This document shows positions 10,523-22,953 of a stretch of 64,000 nucleotides of DNA, piece by piece. A program made the translations under genes and the position numbers. Source of the stretch: Fragilariopsis cylindrus CCMP1102 (lineage: Eukaryota; Bacillariophyta; Bacillariophyceae; Bacillariales; Bacillariaceae). Below the pieces are notes generated by a model that ran no database searches, had not been told where the DNA came from, and saw nothing but the letters and a program-made list of their open reading frames with translations. Every line of letters starts with the position of its first letter. Position 1 is the stretch's first letter. The DNA lies in NCBI GenBank assembly GCA_900095095.1, contig FMBT01000298.1:248001-312000 (forward strand), read 5' to 3'.

Positions 10523-13500
10523 TCATCGTCGCTTCTTCTTTGGCACAGGAGCGAGGCTATTTTCAGCATGTCGCTTCTTCGGGATTTGGGTTTCTGTGTC
10601 GCCCTGATCAGACTTGACTAGTACTTCTTCCTGATTTTTTTCGTATATAGAAATATCACGTGCATACCTCAACTTGTCCCAAGCAGCCCAGTCGCGCCAC
10701 ACTTGCCGTTCTTCTTCCAATAAAGCCGTGAAGCGATCACGCAAAATTCCGTTCACCTTTTCTTTATTTCCACGATCTTCAGGTCCCAGTGAGTTCTTCA
10801 CATCTTTGCGAGTTTTTTGGCAAAACTGAGCGAAAGATTTTCTCGGTTTATTGGGTGGTTCCAAGCCATCGTATCGGGGAAAATCAACGAAATCGCCATG
10901 CGGGCCTTCGGCACCATTAGACTCGTCGACGTTAGCATCGACTTCGTCATCTGCTGATGTGGGTGGAGGAGGAGAGACAGGAGTTGCATCGACCGCAGCT
11001 TCTTCGACGCTCGATTGGTATTTAGTGACAGATCCGTTTCTCGATACGTTCTCTTTTTGGTCGTCTGGTGCTCTGCTCAATTGCTTTAAACGATCTTGAA
11101 TATCTTTCATCTGAAATTCCAAATTTTCAACCTTTTCCTCAAGATTATGTTTCTCCGTCTCTCTTTTCTCCTTCTTTTCTATTCGAAGACGTTTCTGAAT
11201 ATCCTTGAACTTAGGCAATATAATTGGAGGAAGTTCAGCCCCTTCTTCTGCCTCTACAGGTAACGCCTCGTCCTCGCGGTATTTCTTTTCTAGGAATTCG
11301 ATTTCCTTCAGAGCCGATCGCATCAGGTATTCACACCTACGGCCGATTTGGTCAGTAGGAAGACTACGGATAAAGTAATCGAATCGGAACTGCGTACTCC
11401 TTCGTATTGCCATTTTAATGGCAGCCCATTGCCCGATACCATACTATGGTTTTTGAAGTAATAGGAAGAAAAATCCGTCATGATCAATCTAGGGTGAGAC
11501 AGAGGATTAATACCACGAAACTATTTTCTATCTTTAATTGTAGTAAACTCACCTTTAGTGCCCAGCAAAGTAAATATCGATCGTTCTCAGGAGAAAAGAG
11601 TTTGTCTTTCGTATTTACATGAGTAAATTCGAGTTCTTCCCATGGGTTGTCGAATAGGGAGATAAATGTTCTTACACCTCGCTTGAGTGCCTTTATCTCG
11701 TTAATTTTTTTCTCCCCCTTAGCAACTAGATTGGCCACACGGTCATACTCATGTTCTGAAAATCGCTCTTTCCCGATTTCCCCCCAGAACGCATCTGCAT
11801 ACTCGCTGATTTCTGCTTCCGATTTACCAACTTCAGAAGCAATCTTTACAAAGTGTGACCGACCATGTTTGGCACTAGCTTTGGTGAACAACGTGTAGTT
11901 CATACGGCTCCAACCAATAAAGCCTTCTCCGAGCAGAGCATTTTTCTCCTCCTGGACCTCTTCACTAAGAAGCGGTGGAATTTCTACAGTTTGTTGTTCG
12001 GTCTTCGGCGGCGTCTCCGTTTCACTAGACTCAACTTTCGCTTCGCCGACTACTTCTGGTTGGCTATCAACTTTACTTTCGTCTTCGACCGAATTTTTCT
12101 TTTTAGTGGTTGCAGCATTTTGTACCTCTTCAGGCAAGTTTCGAAAAGCCTCTTCCTCATTTTCTTGGATGGCAAGCAGACGTGCTCTGCTAAACATTTG
12201 CCATTCCTCCATTCGAGGTAAACGTAAGTATTTTGGGAGACGGATTGGTTTTTTCTTTTTTCGCTCCTTCACTTTCCCCCCATTCATAGCGGCAACCTGC
12301 GATGCATAAAGTTTATTCTCGTTGTAGTTGGCAATAGGCTTGCGCTCGCGTTTACCTAAATCAAGCATACCAAACATGCCAGCTTCTGCTTTTGCGACGG
12401 CAAGTGCACCACCAGAATAGTCAACACCTTCAAAAGTTTGCATGTTACTATTTCCATCAAGCTTGAAGTCAAGCATATCACCTTTATCGGCTGCCTGAAG
12501 CTTGTCGTTTAATTCTTTGGTCTTTCTTTGTCCAGCATCGATGATTAGATCAATATCTTCGTCAGTGATAGACGAATCTTTGCTTTTGAAGATCTTATCA
12601 GCTCCAAAGCGCACTGCTGCGAGCAGCTCATCTCGAGATAATTTTTCTTTATCTTTTAGGCGACCTTGTTGAACAACCATTGCATCGAGTTTGAGTTTTT
12701 GCTGAGCTCGTTCAACAATCTTTTCTTCTATGGTATGTTCGGTGACCAACCGAAATACCTGCACCCTTTTCTTTTGCCCGATGCGATGCGCACGATCTTG
12801 AGCTTGTAAATCAGCCTTTCAAATATGAATATGAATATGAAATAATTCAGTTACCAGTGATTAGAATTCCGCGAAGAAGAGGCCTTGTATAGACCATACA
12901 TACACATACACATACACAAAGAGAGACACGCGACTTACCTGTGGATTCCAATCTGAATCGTAGAGGATTACTATATCTGCCGTTTGTAGATTAATCCCCA
13001 GGCCCCCAGCTCTCGTACTAAGAAGGAAGATAAACTTTTCAGAGTTTGGAGCGTTGTATGCATCAATATAGTTCTCACGAACATCGTAAGTCGTATTTCC
13101 ATCAATGCGACAGTACTTGAAACGACGCATGACGAGATAGTCTTCCATAATGTCCAAAATACGAGTCATCTGCGTGAATAGTAGAACACGAGATCCTCGT
13201 TCTTTAAGTCTTACAAGTAGCTTATCAAGGAGCACCATTTTCCCACAGTTTTCTACCAAGTGCTCTCCTAAAGGAGGAAGAGTACGATCCTCAGCTCCAG
13301 GAAAGAGATACGGATGACCAGAGCATTTACGAAGCTGCATAACAATGTTAAGAATTGCGGTTCGACTACCAGAAGTTCCTTGAATGGAATCAATATCTCG
13401 CATAAGGATATCGCGGTAAAGTTTCTTCTGCATTGCGCTCATTCCAGTATATAGGATTGTTTCGTGCTTCGGGAGAAGACTCTTTTCCACTTCCTTTTTT

Positions 13501-15564
13501 AATCGACGAAGCATAAAAGGACGAAGAATTTTGTGAAGTTGAGAAATCAATCGATTTTTTTCGGCATCGTCATCGATATCGAGATTGAACCATTCATCAA
13601 ACTGCTCCGAGTTAGCAAAGACATCTGGAACAAGAAAGTTGAGCAATGCCCAAAGCTCGTGGAGCGAGTTTTGAAGAGGGGTTCTTCAAATGAATACATT
13701 AGTTGTGAGCTGTTAGTACTACAGTATAAAATACATGCATCAGAATTCTAACACATACGAATTGTGTCAACATAAAAATGTTTCTTACCCTGTGAGCAAA
13801 AGTCGATAGCGAGTTTCAAATGTTCGCACCGTTTTGGAAAACATGGAGGCTTCATTTTTCAACCTACATTATTTGTATAGAGAAATCTAATGAGAATATA
13901 CTTTCCAGATAAATGTAGCACAATTTCATGGTTGTAATAAATGCAAAAGACAACATAATATCTTTATATAGCACATTTTCCATCTTACCTATGAGCTTCG
14001 TCAATAATGAGGTAAGACCAGGCAAACTTAGAGAATGTATTCTTTTCGATATTACAAATTTCGTAAGTGGTTACAATAACATGCCAAGAACGCTCTGAAT
14101 CTTTTCGTCCCGGACAAAGGGTTGTTTCGATCATTTCTTCTCGCGATGCCTTATCTCCATGAAATTTGACTGCTTTTAGAGTGGGAGCCCATCGTGCGAT
14201 TTCGTTCATCCAGTTACTTAGTGTAGATTTTGGCACGATAATCAAATGAGGCCCGTTGACGTTCATGTATTCCAACATATAAACTAAAACTGAGATGGAC
14301 TGAAGCGTTTTTCCTAATCCCATCTGTCGTACGTACGCAAAATTATGTGCACAAAAAACAATAGAGTCAGTACTTCATTATTAGAATGGAGTTGACATAC
14401 ATGAATCAAATTCGAATTGAAGGTCAAACATTATTAGTCTGCCTTTTTTAAAACACAAAGATTGAATCCTAAAAAACTCACCTCGTCAGCTAAGATACCG
14501 TTCACTCCATTTTCTTGAAGTCCAATCATCCAATTAAGACCCTCGAGTTGATAATCTCTCATTTTTCCAAAACCAATTGTTGTGGGTTGGGAAGTAAGAA
14601 AGGTCGCCTGATGCTCATCTGCCTCTTTGAGTTCCTCCTCTTGGTCTGCATTCCCAGCGTCTCTTCTACTCATAGAACCTTCTCCTTCGCCATCATTGGG
14701 TTTATTATTCACATTTGTTTTTGTTCCGAACAAAGCTTCATCCTGCTTGACTTGACCAAAATTTGAAAAAATCGAAGATTGTTTCAGGAGAAAATCCAGG
14801 CGTTTCTTTGCTTGGGCTGCTTTTTCTTTTTGTATCCCTTCTTGCTGCTCGGCAATAATAGTTTCCTTTTCTCGCTTTTCTTGTTGCGCCATCTTTCGAC
14901 GATCTAGTTGTTCTTGGGAGACTTTTCTCGGTGCCGGTTTGGATTTCTTTTTCTTTGGATTGCCGTCGTCGTCTGATGAATCCGATGAATCACCATCACT
15001 ATCTTCGGAATATGCATCGCTATTTTCATCATCGTCCATCGCGTCTACATATTCGTCATCGTCATCGCCATTATTATTTTCATTGTCAGACGGTGTATCC
15101 TTTTTCTTTTTCTTCTTCTTTTGTTGTTTCTTAATTCGCTTTTTCTCCTTCCGTTCCTTCTTGGTGCGTTGACCGCGGGTACCTCGTTGATCTCCTCCCT
15201 CATCGTCCAATAGCAATGTCTCTCGTTCTTTTTGCAATCGTTCTCGTCGTTCGATGGCGGCTACATCAGCTAGATGAGATTCGGATCGAAAACGGAACAT
15301 ATCTTTTTGTGCCAAGCTTTCGTATGGTTCCTTGGCGGTGATGTCAAGGTCGTTCCATCGATCACGCACTGCTCTTGAATATAATCCAACCTCGAATTTA
15401 CCACTATTTGAAGCGATGTGTTCCGCCTTGATTTGTTCCGTCATTTCACCTTTTTGAAAAAAGCCGTAAGCCGTTTGTGCAGGTTTTATATTATTTGAAA
15501 TACCGTCATCGCCATCGAATTGTGGGGCGACGGCCACCCAATCTGAGCGATCTTCTTTCACCAT
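10523..15564 (-). CDS. ISWI-family chromatin remodeling ATPase with N- and C-terminal HMG-like boxes
   Basis: ATP-dependent nucleosome-sliding motor of the SNF2/ISWI class, nuclear. Six exons on the minus strand: 14482-15564, 13989-14323, 13789-13863, 12939-13683, 11553-12815 and 10523-11443, which together keep frame for 1473 residues. In order: an HMG-box-like region at about 25-110 ([15 protein letters not shown]...[12 protein letters not shown]); a long Lys/Asp-rich linker; the ATPase with [38 protein letters not shown]; helicase-C motifs [17 protein letters not shown] and [14 protein letters not shown] and SANT ([18 protein letters not shown]); and SLIDE ([12 protein letters not shown]). 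A second HMG-box-like region at about 1365-1437 ([13 protein letters not shown]...[14 protein letters not shown]) precedes a basic tail (PVPKKKRR). HAND-SANT-SLIDE identify ISWI; the flanking HMG-like boxes are unusual. Confidence 0.92.
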
Positions 15565-16118
15565 TTGTTGTTGTCGTCGGTTTTAAGGGCGAAGATAATG
15601 TGATGTGATAGTAACTCAAGGACTACTAGTACACCGCTATGATGACAACTTGGTTTCTTGTATGATCTATTAGTTTCTCTCGATTTGCATTCCATCAAGC
15701 ATCAAGCATTAGGTTTGGCGGTATGTACCACCGTCCAACTACTAGTCCTACTACAGTACTCCTATTGTACTAGTTGTATGCGCGTAACAATAATTGTACA
15801 CCTGACTACGTACGATACATATCATTCTTACTATTGCTACTTCGTATACGTACATAATGTACGACTTAATTTTTTCAGTCGCTTGCTGTTAATGACTGAA
15901 AATAAATCATAAGGGAACAGTTTTAATACATGTACACGTGAAGATTCAAGATAGACAACAATGGAAACGACATAAAAAAGAGAGAACGAAGGAAGGCAGA
16001 GTAGAGAAATATATATGCATCCTTCTACTTATAAAGCTCCCTCTTGCAGTGAATAACAAATAATAAAAAGTGTTCCCGTAGTTTCCATCTCTGTGCACAG
16101 CTATAAAAGACTCTGTAT
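15565..16118. promoter_or_regulatory. Shared upstream region of divergent ISWI and Bet1-like genes
   Basis: About 550 bases between the two start codons. Rich in TACTAGT/TAGTAC-like words near 15720-15790, with no coding potential that I can support. Confidence 0.4.
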
Positions 16119-16763
16119 ATGAGCAATTCACTGGATAATCCCATGCACCAACGCAAAAATAACAACGGTCATAACAAAAGCAATTCAAACAACATGTACG
16201 CTCGTGGTGGGAGAGATGTAGAAGGTGGAGGGTATGGTAATGATACAAATTCCAATATTCTTGAACAACAAAATAATGACCGTATCTCAGAATTGAGTGA
16301 ACAAGTGGCACGACTAAAGGTAAATAAAGAATTTTACTTTGTATCGACGAGGTCGATGAGTAGTCGAGTTTATATCGTACCGTTCAAGTATGAATTACAT
16401 CCAGTATAGTTGTACGAAACAAGAGAATTCTGACTATAAATGTTTACTATCTGCTAACTTTCTTATCTATTTTCTGGTGCTATTTTAAACAATAAATAAC
16501 AAACAACATTACATCATTACATCATTATTATAGGGCCTTACAGTTGACATCGGATCAGAAGTTAGAGAACAGAATTCATTATTGGATAAAATGGGAGAAG
16601 GTTTCTTTCGACGGGTGATATGCTTCAGGGGAGTTTGGCAAAAATAGGCATCATGCTAGATACAAGCTCTGGGAAGCATATGTGTTATATGGTTCTATTT
16701 GTTGTATTCGTTGTTCTTTTCTTATATTGGATGATGACATTCAAAGGACAGGGTGGTGCTTAA
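16119..16763 (+). CDS. BET1: Bet1-like Qc-SNARE of ER-Golgi transport, frame-disrupted
   Basis: SNARE that drives fusion of ER-derived vesicles with the Golgi. Exon 1 is 16119-16319, ending ISELSEQVARLK; the intron ends TATAG; exon 2 begins at 16534 with GLTVDIGSEVREQNSLLDKM. At 16601-16604 the frame must move by one base: frame one reads MGEGFFRRV and soon stops, while the next frame continues FLSTGDMLQGSLAKIGIMLD, then a C-terminal anchor (YMVLFVVFVVLFLYWMMTF) and stop TAA at 16761-16763. One extra T in the TTT run would join them into 143 residues. Both sides match Bet1, so this is probably a sequence error; a recent pseudogene is the alternative. The N-terminal 45 residues are Asn/Gly-rich and not conserved. 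Confidence 0.8.
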
Positions 16764-16995
16764 AATAACAAAAATTTGCATCTATATTTTAAGAAATTAT
16801 TAAGCTAAACATCACACACACAAACACACAAAAGAATTGTGTTGTGTCTAGAATTGGTTACAATCACATGATCAATTTTTATCTTAAATTATTCTTTCAA
16901 TTTCAATTCAACATCGAATATGATTGAGGATTTAGGTCGTTATGTATGTACAGACTGAAAGCGTATGCAGGAATCTTTTCTATCTTTTATTTGTA

Positions 16996-18401
16996 TTATC
17001 CTCCACGTATCATCCTCCAAAGCTTTTGTAGAAGAGTTGCTTTGGCTTGAAAATCAACTTCATCAATAATATCTTTTTTCATTTTTCGTACCTCTGGGAG
17101 TGACCATATACCTATCTTTTTCTGTGCCGCCTGAAATTCAACCATCGTTAATCGATCGAGGTACTTCACATCATTACGGATGTCTTGAATACGTTTCGAC
17201 GTATCAACAATTTCCATATTATTATCCTGGCTGCTAATACTGCTAATGTATGGTAAACAATTACCAGCTTTTATAAGTGTTTCAGCAATATCTGTCGAAA
17301 ACAATTGCCAGTTCGGACGATACTTCAAACGAGCAACCGCAACTTGATGTTGTTTCGAATCATCATCATGATCATCCAAAATTGTAAGTACGTTGTTTGT
17401 GCTGTTATAATTTTTAAAAGCAAGGTCGGATGATGATGATGTTGATGATGATTGTCGTTTGTTTGAAGAAGTATGAGTAGTATCTTCTACTCTAGCTCTC
17501 TCACTATTCAATAGCGGTATTGGAACCTCTCGACCTAAGAGTCGACAAGAGACCAACGCACGATTTTTAGCAAGCTGCTTCAGAAAATGTTCCGGACTGT
17601 ATGAAGAATCTCGTGACACGGATGGTGGTGTCGCTATTCCAGCAATTTTTACCCTTAAAAGTTCATTGCTGCTTTCCTCTCCTGGTATATTATTATTATT
17701 ATTATTATAATTGTTATTCTTTTGTTTTATCTTCGATGGACTTAATTTCATTAAAAATTCAAACCAATATACTGGTAATAGTAAACCGATGGGTGATAGA
17801 TTTCGTACCGTAATCTCGATGGAATTAGTATCACCACCACCACGATGAACGCCAATTATTCGACAATACAAACGCCGTCGTCCGATAAAGTAGATTTAGG
17901 AATTTCTGCCACACTTCGATATCTGAAAAACAGTGGCGTGTTCGAGATACCGTATGCCTAAGGAATGAATCAAATTCAATTCAATTCAATTCAATTCAAT
18001 CGAATCATATAATATAATAAAATAAACGTCGTTTTTATTGTGAGAGGATTAATATAGATTGTTGTGGGCCAATACCTATAGTGTAGCACCAATCGGTGTT
18101 GACATAAAGCACCAAATTTTATCAAATGCTTTGCTTACTAACTGACCGTCAAAAGAGCAATACTAGCAAAGACACCATATCGTGCTGCGATAAAATTATC
18201 GTTGATTAATGCTGAAAATCTATTCATTCCTTCCCCGACAACTGCTCGACAAGAAATAGAATTCGAATTCGAATTCGAGACCCCGGACAGTTGTAGGTCG
18301 TTCTTGTTTCTGGTATCTTCTACTGTTTCTGAATTGGTCATCGCCGTATCAGCGACATTGTCGCCATTGTTGTTTTTGGAGGTACGAGTAGGAGCTGTCA
18401 T
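16996..18401 (-). CDS. C3orf33-like protein with SNase-like fold, frame-disrupted
   Basis: Exon 1 is complement(18147..18401), 85 codons, ending in a hydrophobic stretch (RYGVFASIALLT) that is probably a membrane anchor. Exon 2 starts at 17957 with AYGISNTPLFFRYRSVAEIP and continues after a one-base frame change near 17885-17892 as GRRRLYCRIIGVHRGGGD. The C-terminal part (RLKYRPNWQLFSTDIAETLI, then a KIGIWSL motif) resembles SNase-like domains of the C3orf33 family. One extra T in a TTT run would give about 405 residues. No Lys/Arg/Asp set of an active staphylococcal-type nuclease is evident, so enzymatic activity should not be assumed. The intron carries a TTCAA-type repeat at 17972-18003. 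The gene converges on the Bet1-like gene with about 230 bases between stops. Function is unknown; the family call is moderate. Confidence 0.65.
17972..18003. repeat. Pentanucleotide (ATTCA) tandem repeat in an intron
   Basis: Six near-perfect ATTCA units just upstream of the acceptor of the C3orf33-like gene's intron. Confidence 0.85.
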
Positions 18402-19723
18402 GTTGTTTATTGTTTATGTGATGCTTTTTATTGTGTTTGTCTAGAACGTAAGAAGATGATTTTGTAGTCCGTGATTGGGTATTGTATCTAGTCCCGTATT
18501 CTAAAGGAATGCATCTCGTGATTCTTCCTTCATTCTACTACTCTATCTATTATTATATACTTTTTAATCTCATACTGTGTTGCTTCAAATAATGATTTGT
18601 TGACTGGATAGTTGTCTGTATTGTTTTATTTTTGACATATGTTATCAAGCCTAGCATATGACTCTAATTGGCGGGCTATGTACATATTAAACGTAGCAGC
18701 TGATGCATTCTGATATGAGTATGCCTTACTAACCAGTTGGTGGTCATCGTTTATGTAGAAATCTCATCTTTACCACTATTGTTAACAACTACATCTTCCT
18801 GGTTGATACGTTGCATCTGAAGCATCATATCATCACAACCAATTGATTGTAATTCATGCTATGACATATTTCATTACTAATATGTCACATGTCACATACC
18901 TGCATTTTGTGTTCTCTTTTCCTTTCTCATTTTTATCCTGTTCGATTTTCATTCAAACTTTTTATCCCCAACAACTAACGGACGCCTGACAGATTCATTC
19001 AGATCCGATTCCCGTGATTTCAAATTGAATAATGACGATCCGGTCAAGCTTTTTCCCACCTAAACGAAACGGACTATGTAGCATTCCGGGAATTAGGTAG
19101 ACAGGTGCCCCTTCCGTTGAGCTGCGCGAACGGGCCAAAAAATTGTTGACTAATGACTGGCCGTGAAAGTTGGGCCTCCCAACGCATAGAGACTGTAAAT
19201 ATTTTATTTTATTTACAGTAAACGTTATACTAGTAGTGTGTCCTCCAACACATATTCAAAAGTTTTCGAACCATACAATGCGGTAGTCCACGGTTTCTCA
19301 CTCTTTATCACGCTAAATAATTCTAGGTTAATAAATAAACTACTGTAGGAAAGTAAAGTACAGCACACGCTCTACAGTATCAGCCTTTACCAGTCTCTTA
19401 GCTAGACCTTGACGTAGTCAATCAAGCAGTGAACACTCCATCTTCCTCCGAGGAATCATTAAGACAAAGCTAGACACGATCGTGTTGAGAGTTGATATAT
19501 TTCTTGTATCATCATCATTTTAGATTGTAGGACCAATTCCACATTAATGCAGGACTTCACACAAAGCGGCTTTTTTCCCAACCAATTCCATCACCATTAT
19601 CATCACAATATATATACAAGAATATTACAAGTAGGACTACTAGTACGACAAAGGAACGCAGTAAAACAGAACGAAACAACCAGGTAGTTTTAATAACATC
19701 ATCATCATCATATAGATATCATA
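18402..19723. other. Intergenic region upstream of divergent genes
   Basis: About 1.3 kb between the starts of the C3orf33-like (-) and ABHD17-like (+) genes. No coding sequence is supported. A more GC-rich island lies at about 18990-19190 and includes a small hairpin (GTTGGG-CCT-CCCAAC near 19165-19180) and several GGCC/CCGTT words. It could be a promoter core or a structured RNA, but I cannot name one. Confidence 0.4.
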
Positions 19724-20801
19724 ATGGGTGATACTGTTAGTACACTGTTATTTCAGCCACCACCTCCAACAAAATTAAAGGAGAATAAGATTATATGGCT
19801 AAAAACTCCACAGGGGAAACGAATTCCTGGATTTTATATAAGTTTTGGTTGCTTTGATGGAGAATATTGTTCACGGTCGCTGACAGTGAAAGAACTACAG
19901 GCAACAGACACATCAGAGGGGATAACAATACTGTATTCGCATGCGAATGCGGAAGATTTGGGGAGTATCTATCCATGGTGCAAATTCCTTAGTAAGATGC
20001 TACGGGTGAATCTATTTGCATATGATTATACTGGGTACGGAATGGCGTACGATCAAGGTAAGAATAAGAACAAGAACAAAGTTTAGTATGTTTCTACATA
20101 CAGTTCCAATGAAAGGAATGAAAGATTTCATTGATTCAATTCCTACATCTTGTTTCAAACTCTCGCTCTCTTTTTTCTGATTACTCACTATGTATGATTT
20201 GTTGTGTTGTGTGCATGTATGTATGAATCATTCTTCTTTAATATAAACAGGGAAACCATCAGAAGATTTTTGCTACGCTGATATCGATGCTGCATACAAA
20301 TTCTTACGATTTGATTTGGACGTACCCGCACAGAATATTGTGTTGTATGGTAGATCGTTAGGATCTGGTCCTAGTTGTCATTTAGCAGCCGGGAGTGCAA
20401 TATCAGAAGATCCTGAATCTGGTGGTCCGGTAGGAGGTGTGATCTTACATGCACCATTTCTATCAGTATATCGGATTGTAATTGAAACAGGATGTACTGT
20501 ATATGGAGATAAATTCCCAAACATTGATTGTGTACCAATGATAAAATCACCGACGATTCTTGTTCATGGTACAGCAGATCAAATTGTTCCATTCAATCAT
20601 TCAGAAAGGTTATTCGAAGCCCTACCACCAGAATCACGAGCAAAACCGTTGTACATTGAGGGAATGGGCCATAATAATGTTCATTCGGTTGTTCGACCGA
20701 TGTTCGTTGCTCGATTAAATGAATACTTAGATGAAGAGATTTGGCCTAAAATTCAGAAATCAAGAAAAGAGAATGTAGCCGAAAGAAATCGAAGACGATA
20801 A
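19724..20801 (+). CDS. ABHD17/BEM46-like alpha/beta hydrolase, paralog 1
   Basis: Serine hydrolase of the ABHD17/BEM46 group; animal ABHD17 proteins are membrane-bound depalmitoylases. Exons 19724-20057 and 20251-20801 give 294 residues. Visible features are LYSHANAEDLGSIYPW (oxyanion-hole region), FAYDYTGYGMA, the nucleophile elbow YGRSLGSGPS with Ser147, Asp221 in HGTADQIVPF and His252 in GMGHNNV, a complete triad. The start MGDTVST fits an N-myristoylation signal (Gly2, Ser6), suggesting membrane attachment; this is inference. It carries an insertion at about residues 45-65 (CFDGEYCSRSLTVKELQATD) that the paralog at 54.0-55.1 kb lacks. The two paralogs have introns at different places, so the duplication is old. 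The substrate is unknown. Confidence 0.88.
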
Positions 20802-21582
20802 TGGATGGAACTACAGTACTACCGGTAAAGGCCAAGCAAAAAAGCGAAAGCCGAACCAAAACTTGTATCAATAACAACATCATAATAATCTGCCCGTTAT
20901 TCTGAAATCGTGAAAGATTTCAGACGCATTTATTTCGAAACAACCCTCAAATGCAAATGCGAAGATATGTAGATGTACAGTCTTAGGTGGCTCGATTGGA
21001 AAGAATTACCTCATCACGCCACTATAAAACTATAGACTAACTACCAAAACCCTACTATAGAAGCCTTTATATCATATATTATCATCATCATAATACTAAC
21101 CTGTTCCATACAGCAACGATAACATGCATGTAGAAAACTATTTGAGTTATTTTTGCCTCATTGGAGTTTGTCATTGTAGACCTAACTTAGAATATCATTC
21201 CTAGCTCATTTACTGTACACAGAGCTTTCAAATGTACTGTACCAGTATTCAATATATTGCTGCCATAAGTTTACATAGGGAAAAACTTCACACAAAATAA
21301 TTCTGAAGCACAACGCACAATCTGACATAATATTTAGCATAACCATAATTTTAGATCTGTGCTATGGGATTAGATTCCTTTTTATGTTCAATAAAGCATT
21401 CCTCAATACAGAAAAAAAACTGCATACAAGTGCTAATAATACTTATACTTGACTACCTACAGCAGCAAGAGTTTAGTAATAGCTAAAATAAGATATATTA
21501 TTTTCACAGACGCAAATCATATATCGTTGTAGGTATAACCCCCGACCCGGTGTTAATGAAAAAGCAGCATGACTTTTTTTTT
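20802..21582. other. Intergenic region between convergent genes
   Basis: About 780 bases of AT-rich sequence between the ABHD17-like (+) and SSU72 (-) stops. It contains one copy of the word CCTAACTTAG at 21182-21191. No gene is seen. Confidence 0.4.
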
Positions 21583-22585
21583 CTACAAATAACAAAGTTG
21601 GTAAAGAACTTTGATGGGTGTATGCGTCATTTTTTCTCTCTCAAATTGATCTAAAATTTCTGGTGCTTCTGTGACCAAATCTTGAGCAGCTTCTAATCGC
21701 CAGCATAAATCCAAAGCAACCTGACCTTGTAATTGTGCCTCATGTGGATTATCTTTTGTATCAAGACATATAACATGGATGGGAGCAAAACTTTCAGTCG
21801 GTTCTCGCATTTGTAAATCTTCTACAACTGCATCATATATACGCTCCTCAAAAGCAATAACCACGTCGTGTTGGGAAACAAAGTCGGATGTCATATCTTG
21901 CCACCTTTGTGGTGAACGTTTCACAGCAGCTCCTCTCCGACATAGATGTAGAACTTTATTTCGAGTAAAGAAATCTTCATCTTCTGGAGTTGATGTCATA
22001 GAATTGTACATTTCTTCATACGGAACTGATCCAAACTTATATATCCTTGGTTCCATAGCAGTTCGACCAGGTAAACGAACTTGAGTTCCTGTTCCATAGC
22101 TTTCCACACGAAGGCCTGTCAACGCAAACGAAACGAAATAAATATCACGAGAAAGACAAGATAAAAAGTCATTTATTCACTTAAGCAGTGAGTAAATCAT
22201 TACTTCTACATACAATCAACGCATATCAATCAACAATACTAGTATGGACTATTATCTTCAATACGATACCCACCTGCATTGCCAAGAACGACTAATAAAT
22301 AAATCAAGAAGGAAGAATAGGAAGAGAGAGAGAAGAAAAGAAAAACAAGGAAAGGAAAGGTTAGTACGAAAACGATCGTTAACACAAGCTCTAACACGCA
22401 ACTCATCTACATAGTTGATGGTTTTGTTTCATGATGGCTTACGTACCATGTGCCTCCATGGAACGATTGATGTTACTCGAACATACTACTCCGAACGACC
22501 GTCTGCTTGGAGCATGATGAGCCTCTTGTGGTGGCAAGCCAGGTGGTGTTGAAGGACGGGGAATTGTTTCGTAAGCACTCGGCAT
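21583..22585 (-). CDS. SSU72: RNA polymerase II CTD phosphatase SSU72
   Basis: Removes Ser5/Ser7 phosphates from the polymerase II C-terminal domain and works in 3'-end processing and termination, nuclear. Three exons: complement(22447..22585), complement(22274..22291) and complement(21583..22115), giving 229 residues. The catalytic CX5R loop is Cys35-Ser-Ser-Asn-Ile-Asn-Arg41 in FGVVCSSNINRSMEAH. The 18-nt middle exon encodes VVLGNAG across its two junctions and is needed to connect MEAH to LRVESYGTGTQVRLPG, a block conserved in SSU72. Later blocks (AFEERIYDAVVEDL, APIHVICLDTKDN) also fit. The end is KVLYQLCYL, comparable to the animal FLHTVCFY end. About 30 N-terminal Pro/Ser-rich residues are an extension. 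Confidence 0.95.
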
Positions 22586-22919
22586 AATGCTTCTTTACGT
22601 TTCGTGGAGCTTTGTCAGTCAAACAAAAGCTATCTAGCTAGCTCTATTAGTAAGTTTGTTTTATGATATTTGATCTTTCCATTGATCATCTTGATTATGT
22701 GGAAATGAGAAAATCGAATTTCAAAAACAAAGCACTTGTACGAAAACCACCCCCGAAAATCAACTCCTCCAAATTGTCTCTGCGAGGATTTAGTTTTTTG
22801 TTGTTTATTGTTTCTTGTTTATTGTAAGTTAGCCATGATTATTTCAAAAAGAGAGAATACGGAGAGTAGTTGAAGGAACATATCAATCAACACCATTCTC
22901 GTTATCATCAACACAACAA

Positions 22920-22920
22920 A

Positions 22921-22952
<32 letters not shown>
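22920..22952. repeat. CAACAG hexanucleotide repeat
   Basis: A run of about five CAACAG units in the intergenic region upstream of SSU72. Confidence 0.9.

Positions 22953-22953
<1 letters not shown>

Noticed and set aside
18990-19190. Possible structured RNA or tRNA-like segment
   Set aside because: A small hairpin and a GC-rich island are present, but no tRNA cloverleaf, A/B box pair or known RNA motif could be fitted.
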